Origin: CAYFJO01 sp964343305
GTDB taxonomy: Bacteria > Planctomycetota > Planctomycetia > Pirellulales > Pirellulaceae
Direction of reading: 5' to 3'
Assembly: GCA_964343305.1 (NCBI GenBank)
Contig: CAYFJO010000036.1
Coordinates: forward strand, 1-45,912
Length of the DNA stretch: 45,912 nucleotides
The stretch's first letter is position 1; each line of letters begins with the position of its first letter. This document shows positions 41,639-45,912 of this stretch, in pieces. Below the pieces are notes generated by a model. The model did not search any database, was not told where the DNA came from, and was given only the letters and a program-made list of their open reading frames with translations. The position numbers and the translations under genes were made by a program.

Positions 41639-42047
41639 CCGCCGATCGGAATCGCGAAGTTGCCCCGGATGTCGCGCCAGACGCAACGGATGTGGCTCGC
41701 GGGATTGCTTTTTCCGCCAAGGCAGTCATGTTCTCGCCTGTGCTAGCGGCTTGGAAGTGCGGCCGGCCGCGGCGACGACGATGAAAAGCGAAAAACAGAC
41801 GCTGCAATTACCACTGATCAGAAACGTCGCACGAGTGCGAAGTTCGTCGTGGTTTCGCCAATTCTCCTCATCCGCATTGCGTTCCCTTGTCGATTCAATT
41901 GAGAGACACTCGTTTGTAGACCAATCGTCCCGATCGTTCCGTGAGCAACTGCGACAATTGCTCTACGCTTGCTCTGGGAGCAATTGGGACAATTGCTCTA
42001 CACTAATCGGCCTTATAGCCCAAATCGTTCCTCAGCGGTATGATTCA
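41639..42047. other. Gene-free region with tandem hairpins upstream of the UDP-sugar pyrophosphorylase
   Basis: The pyrophosphorylase frame stays open through this stretch from 41475, but the translated prefix overlaps hflX, is unlike the family and has no start logic. I see it as noncoding. Its right part contains two near-identical copies of GAGCAA(C/T)TG...CAATTGCTCTAC at 41943-41968 and 41978-42003. Confidence 0.5.
41943..42003. repeat. Two tandem GAGCAATTG/CAATTGCTC hairpins, 35-bp period
   Basis: The copy at 41978-41998 is a perfect palindrome: GAGCAATTG, GGA, CAATTGCTC. The copy starting at 41943 (GAGCAACTG, CGA, CAATTGCTC) differs by one stem position and in the spacer. They lie 45-105 bp upstream of the likely start of the pyrophosphorylase gene. 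They could be paired operator sites or dispersed hairpin repeats. Confidence 0.6.
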
Positions 42048-43517
42048 ATGACTCCCGATATCCGTGTACCACCTTCCTGGAAGTCGACGTTGGCAATGGC
42101 CGGCAGTCCAACATTGGAAAACGAGCGAAAACAAGATCTGCATGACCGCTTGGCCGAATACGGCCAACAGCATGTGCTGAAGTTCTGGGACCGGTTGTCG
42201 CCGTCCGAGCGCGGTCAACTTGCTGCCCAAATCGATCAACTTGACTTGGAATTGCTGTCTCAGTTGTTTCGTCCGCGCAACGAGGAATCGTCGGCCGGGA
42301 TCGATCCGAGTTTGATTGCCGAACCTGCTGGCGTCACACTCAACGATCAGCAACCGCGGTTTACTGAGTCGGATGCTCGTAAGGTCGGCTCAGCGATGCT
42401 GGACGCGGGCACCATCGGCGTGACAATCGTTGCCGGCGGCCAAGGCACTCGGCTGGGATTCCCGCATCCCAAGGGCATGTATCCCATCGGACCGCTGTCA
42501 GGCGTTTCGCTGTTCGAGATTCATTTCAACAAGGTGTTGGCCGCCTCGCGACGATGCGGACGTTCGATTCCCATTTATTTGATGACCAGCACCGCCACGC
42601 ATGATGAGACGATTCAGTTTCTCGACCAGCACGATCGCTTTGGATTCCCGGCGGAAGATTTGGTCATCTTCTGCCAAGGCGAGATGCCGGCAGTTGACCA
42701 AGAGACCGGCAAACTGCTGATGGCTGACGAACACTCGCTTTGCCTTTCGCCCGACGGACACGGAGGGATGCTCGGTGCACTCGCAAAGAGCAAAGCTTTC
42801 GACGACATGCGGCGGCGCGGAATCGAGCACTTGTTTTACTTGCAGATCGACAATCCGATGGTGGACGTTTGTGCGACGGCTGTGCTCGGCAATCACGTGC
42901 TGTTCAATTCCCAGGCGACCACTTTGGTGACGCGCAAGACAGTGCCCACCGAGAGGGTTGGCGTCGTTGCGCAGTACGATGGTAAGATGCGGACCGTGGA
43001 GTACAGCGAATTGTCACCAGAGATGACGGCACAGAAGCGGGAGGATGGCTGCTTGCTGTTATGGGCCGGCAACATGGCGGTGCACGTGTGGGACGTGTCC
43101 TTTTTGGAAAGCCTCGCCTTTGGTGAAGGTGGATTACCGTTTCACGGCGCGAACAAGAAAGTCGCCCATCTCGATGATGCCGGCAATCAAGTCACGCCGG
43201 CCGACCCAAACGCCGTCAAATTCGAGCGGTTTATCTTCGATTTGCTACCCATTGCCCGCCGGTCAATTGTGATCGAAGTCGATCGCGACACCCAGTTTGC
43301 ACCGCTCAAGAATCCTCCTGGCACGGCAACCGACTCGCCGGAATACGTTCAACAGGCGATTCTCAACTTACATCGATCATGGCTTTTGCAGGCGGGAGCC
43401 AACCTTGCCGACGGCGTCGACGTCGAAGTCCATCCGTCGTTCGCCGACAACGGCGATTCACTCGCCAGCCGGATTCCGGCCGGAGCAAAGATTCTGGAAA
43501 ACACGGTGCTTCAATGA
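42048..43517 (+). CDS. UDP-sugar pyrophosphorylase (UDP-GlcNAc pyrophosphorylase/UAP1 type)
   Basis: UTP-dependent sugar-1-phosphate uridylyltransferase of the eukaryote-like UDPGP family, 489 residues from ATG 42048; ATG 42096 (MAGSPTLENERKQDL) is an alternative start. The nucleotide-binding loop AGGQGTRLGFPHPKGMYPIGP begins at about residue 128. QIDNPMVDVCATAVLG carries the metal/uridine-site Asp region, and FHGANKKVAHLD plus VKFERFIFDLLPI are typical of UAP1-like enzymes. It would supply UDP-GlcNAc or a related donor for surface sugars. UDP-GlcNAc is the donor used by O-GlcNAc-transferase relatives such as the one at 3214-7260, but the two genes are far apart. It ends three bases from the convergent PQQ-propeller gene. 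Confidence 0.92.
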   Translation: MTPDIRVPPSWKSTLAMAGSPTLENERKQDLHDRLAEYGQQHVLKFWDRLSPSERGQLAAQIDQLDLELLSQLFRPRNEESSAGIDPSLIAEPAGVTLNDQQPRFTESDARKVGSAMLDAGTIGVTIVAGGQGTRLGFPHPKGMYPIGPLSGVSLFEIHFNKVLAASRRCGRSIPIYLMTSTATHDETIQFLDQHDRFGFPAEDLVIFCQGEMPAVDQETGKLLMADEHSLCLSPDGHGGMLGALAKSKAFDDMRRRGIEHLFYLQIDNPMVDVCATAVLGNHVLFNSQATTLVTRKTVPTERVGVVAQYDGKMRTVEYSELSPEMTAQKREDGCLLLWAGNMAVHVWDVSFLESLAFGEGGLPFHGANKKVAHLDDAGNQVTPADPNAVKFERFIFDLLPIARRSIVIEVDRDTQFAPLKNPPGTATDSPEYVQQAILNLHRSWLLQAGANLADGVDVEVHPSFADNGDSLASRIPAGAKILENTVLQ

Positions 43518-43520
43518 CCG

Positions 43521-45356
43521 TCAACTTCGCACGTCGTAAGCCGTTAGCGATTTCTGATTGCGAATGTAGAACCTGCCGCCGGTGACCACGGGATGTGCCC
43601 AACTCGGTCGTCCCTGGCTTTCGATTTTGAAGCGACCGCCTTCGCGATATTCTTCCGGCGTTGCTTCGACCAGACCAACCTGATTGCCTTCGCTCAAAAT
43701 GTAAAGCATCCCGTCCGCCGCGACGAGCGATCCTTTGCCGACGCCGCGTGCTTGCCAGGCGATGCTGCCCGTTTTGAAGTGCATACAGATCAGCGTTCCG
43801 CCGCTGCACGAATAAATGTACTCGCCAATCTTGACCACGCCGCCGTGGTGGCAGGCAAGCTTCTTTTCAAAATAGACTTCTTCCGCCTTTTGAGCACTGC
43901 CGTCTTTGCTGATCTTCACCAGACCGCTGCCCGTTCCATAGCCGCTGGAAACAAACACATGATCATCGTCCACAATCGGCGTGCAGCAATTGGCCGTGCC
44001 GTTATTTGCGCCGCCGTATTCCCAAAGCTTCTCACCCGTTTTGGCGTCCACACCAAACACGTTGTTCCGCGCGAACTGTACAATTTGCCGCACGCCCCCG
44101 ATGTCCACGGCAATGGGTGAAGAGTACTGAGCACCTTGAGTCGTGGCCTCGGTCTGCCACACCAACTCGCCCGTTGATTTGTCAAGCGCGGCCAGTGTTC
44201 CACTCTTACCGCCGGGCGTCACCAACAGAAGCTGTCCTTCGATCAACGGCGACTCTGAGTAACCCCAGCCAGGGCGGCCGCCGCCAAAGTCTTCACGCAA
44301 ATTGACGTGCCACAGCGTCTTGCCCGTTGCAACGTCCAAGCATGTAAGGTCGCCATTGCCACCTTCACAGTAAACCCGATCGCCTTCGATGGTTGGCGTT
44401 CCACGAGGTCCGTCGCCCTGGCCGTTTCGATAACCGCCGTAGGCACCTTGCAGTTCCTCTTTCGTCAGCACGCCGTCCCCTTTTGTTGTGCGAGCCAAGC
44501 GGGTGGACAATTCCTCGACGCTGATCAAGCCGTCTCTGCCTGCCTCGCGTTGCAAAAAGTACTTTTCCATTTCAGCGACGGTCAACTGATTATCCCCTTG
44601 TCTTGTCGTGGGATCTCGCTCGTCGATCCGACCAAACAATCGGTCCAGCCGCGTACGGCGTGATTCGACACGCGAAATTTGGCCGTCATTGTCTTTGTCC
44701 AATTGCTTGACGAATGCTGTTGTTCTACTTTTCGCGAGTGCGTCCGCGTCGGCATCGGTATCTTTGGTGTCTAGACGCTCAAATTCGTTACGCAACAATC
44801 TGCCCGCTTCGGCGTAGGAGAGACTCTTGTCGCCGTTCGCATCGGTCTCTTTCACGATGGCCGCAACGCGTGATTCGACAACAGAATCCGGACGATCGGC
44901 AACCGGTTGGTCATATTTATTGAAGTCCCATCCGAATTGAACCAACGCTTCGAGTTCGCTGACCTGGCCGTCTGCATCGACGTCCAGCCGCTTGAATTCG
45001 CTGGCAATCTGCTCGCTCAATCGTTTGGCGACCGGCTCAGGTTGGACTGCCCATAACGTACTGCCATCTTCGACGCTCAATGCGATAACGTGCTCGACCC
45101 CGTTCAAATCACCTTGCGTAATGATGCGGCCGTTTTGGATCGCCAGCGACGAGTATCCGACACCGACTGTGTCAACTTGCCAAACGACCTTGGGACCTTC
45201 CTCGGGCCAGGCCTTTAACAGGTTTTTGTCCAGCGAGATCCCGTCGCGATTCGGCCCGCGCCATTGTGGCCAGTCGCCCGACATCGACTGGGCATGTGCT
45301 TGTTGGACAGCGATGCAAAGCGCGCAGAATAGGACAACGTGGATTCGATGGATCAT
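43521..45356 (-). CDS. Exported PQQ-type beta-propeller with inserted EF-hand block
   Basis: Protein of 611 residues with a signal peptide (RIHVVLFCALCIAVQQAHA). Blade 1 (about 28-105, DWPQWRGPNRDG ... DGSTLWAV) and the remaining blades (from ~310, GDGPRGTPTIEGDRVYCEGG onward) match planctomycete PQQ-like/BamB-like propellers. Between them, residues ~106-305 hold about six EF-hand-type loops, including DVDADGQVSELE, DANGDKSLSYAE and DKDNDGQISRVE, so calcium binding is likely. Whether it binds PQQ is unknown; many relatives are non-enzymatic. An EF-hand gene lies just upstream on the same strand with an 86-bp gap containing a hairpin. Confidence 0.9.
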   Translation of the reverse strand: MIHRIHVVLFCALCIAVQQAHAQSMSGDWPQWRGPNRDGISLDKNLLKAWPEEGPKVVWQVDTVGVGYSSLAIQNGRIITQGDLNGVEHVIALSVEDGSTLWAVQPEPVAKRLSEQIASEFKRLDVDADGQVSELEALVQFGWDFNKYDQPVADRPDSVVESRVAAIVKETDANGDKSLSYAEAGRLLRNEFERLDTKDTDADADALAKSRTTAFVKQLDKDNDGQISRVESRRTRLDRLFGRIDERDPTTRQGDNQLTVAEMEKYFLQREAGRDGLISVEELSTRLARTTKGDGVLTKEELQGAYGGYRNGQGDGPRGTPTIEGDRVYCEGGNGDLTCLDVATGKTLWHVNLREDFGGGRPGWGYSESPLIEGQLLLVTPGGKSGTLAALDKSTGELVWQTEATTQGAQYSSPIAVDIGGVRQIVQFARNNVFGVDAKTGEKLWEYGGANNGTANCCTPIVDDDHVFVSSGYGTGSGLVKISKDGSAQKAEEVYFEKKLACHHGGVVKIGEYIYSCSGGTLICMHFKTGSIAWQARGVGKGSLVAADGMLYILSEGNQVGLVEATPEEYREGGRFKIESQGRPSWAHPVVTGGRFYIRNQKSLTAYDVRS

Positions 45357-45396
45357 GACGGCTCCGTTTTGGGGCGTGAGTTTTAGGTGGGCGGTG

Positions 45397-45430
45397 AGAC
45401 TTCCGAAGTTTTCTTAAACTTCGGAAGTCT
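45397..45430. repeat. 34-bp hairpin repeat, copy 2
   Basis: A perfect 15-bp stem (AGACTTCCGAAGTTT with its exact complement) closed by a TCTT loop. It is the sister of the element at 25491-25524, with one difference in 34 bases. It lies between the EF-hand gene and the PQQ-propeller gene, again in a gap between two genes on one strand. Confidence 0.8.
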
Positions 45431-45442
45431 GAGAGGTTGAAG

Positions 45443-45912
45443 TCACATTTTGGTTGATTCCTCGGAATCTTTCAAGTTCTTTGCGGTTGCGGGGATTTCG
45501 TCCGACGAAATGAATTGATCGCCGTTCGTATCCAACTGGTCGAACTGAACGCTTTCGCCGAGAAACTCGACACGGCTGACGAATCCGTCCTGGTTTGCAT
45601 CCATCCGCTGAAACCAAAGCGGCAATGATGAGTCCATCGCACGAATGGTTGACGGCGCTTGACGTACATCAGACAAACCACCACGCCCGATGACAATTAT
45701 CATACTGTGGGGCACTTCGTCGATGACAACGCGGCCATCCTCATTGGCGTCGAGCGAAGACAACGTATCAAGCACGGCATTCAATTCGTATTCATCGAGG
45801 CGCCCGTCCGCGTTGTTGTCCAGCGCCGCGAACAACGCATCTTCACGGTGACACACTTGGACTTGAATTTGTGTGCGGCCGGCAATTTGTTGTGTTTGAA
45901 GATACTCCGTGA
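45443..45912 (-). CDS. EF-hand protein, 5' end beyond window
   Basis: C-terminal part of an EF-hand protein; the frame is open to the window edge, so its start lies outside. Four EF-hand-type loops are visible: DNNADGRLDEYE, DANEDGRVVIDE, DANQDGFVSRVE and DTNGDQFISSDE. The final residues are polar (KDSEESTKM). An internal GTG at 45856 gives a 137-residue form, but the preceding codons (TEYLQTQQIAGRTQIQVQ) continue without a stop and look protein-like. It probably binds calcium. It may work with the EF-hand-containing propeller encoded just downstream, as both are on the same strand and share the same loop type. Confidence 0.82.
   Translation of the reverse strand, partial: TEYLQTQQIAGRTQIQVQVCHREDALFAALDNNADGRLDEYELNAVLDTLSSLDANEDGRVVIDEVPHSMIIVIGRGGLSDVRQAPSTIRAMDSSLPLWFQRMDANQDGFVSRVEFLGESVQFDQLDTNGDQFISSDEIPATAKNLKDSEESTKM

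Noticed and set aside
41475..42047. 191-residue N-terminal extension of the UDP-sugar pyrophosphorylase
   Set aside because: It overlaps hflX and the tandem palindromes, and family members start near the ATG at 42048 or 42096.

Overview
The window reads as a chromosomal segment of a planctomycete, most likely from the Pirellulaceae or relatives. The evidence is the family mix: a DUF1501 protein, a type I sulfatase, a Tat-exported Gfo/Idh/MocA oxidoreductase, a PQQ-propeller protein with EF-hands, a DUF6800-like small basic protein and giant ELWxxDGT-repeat proteins whose N-terminus carries an LEPR-like motif. Genes are mostly single or in short runs. Intergenic gaps are rich in hairpin-forming repeats. 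I see no rRNA, tRNA, CRISPR array, transposase or prophage genes.

Layout. 1-3076: M48 protease plus LemA (minus strand), with hairpin repeats. 3214-7260: a 1348-residue glycosyltransferase chimera (TIGR03032-like propeller, TPR, GT9-like, TPR, O-GlcNAc-transferase-like). 6988-17524: two very large ELWxxDGT/VGDWDGDG-repeat proteins on the minus strand. They contain three homologous modules, each with 17 ELWxxDGT repeats, one degenerate terminal repeat and 5 Asp-rich blocks. The last one runs antisense into the 3' end of the glycosyltransferase. 17749-22287: Gfo/Idh/MocA oxidoreductase, small membrane protein plus sodium:solute symporter, and SMP-30/gluconolactonase.

22641-26842: a three-subunit molybdenum hydroxylase operon of PaoABC/xanthine dehydrogenase type. 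It has a promoter, a leader with nested inverted repeats and a small Cys-containing gene at its end. The small subunit lacks the cysteines of the plant-ferredoxin-type [2Fe-2S] cluster, and the FAD subunit lacks most of the extra cysteines found in PaoB-type subunits. Electron exit from the molybdenum site is therefore likely unusual. This is the most interesting biochemical signal in the window.

26974-35029: five minus-strand genes (DUF234-type ATPase, S9 peptidase, aldo/keto reductase, oligoendopeptidase F, DUF1501 protein). 35493-38231: an exported TPR protein. 38271-39677: sulfatase. 39849-43517: DUF6800-like protein, HflX GTPase, UDP-sugar pyrophosphorylase. 43521-45912: PQQ-propeller protein with an EF-hand block inserted after the first blade, then a partial EF-hand protein cut by the window end.

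I found no clear defence or mobile system. The novelty is in domain architecture, lost cofactor ligands, an antisense gene overlap and several families of perfect hairpin repeats, one of which occurs twice in the window.
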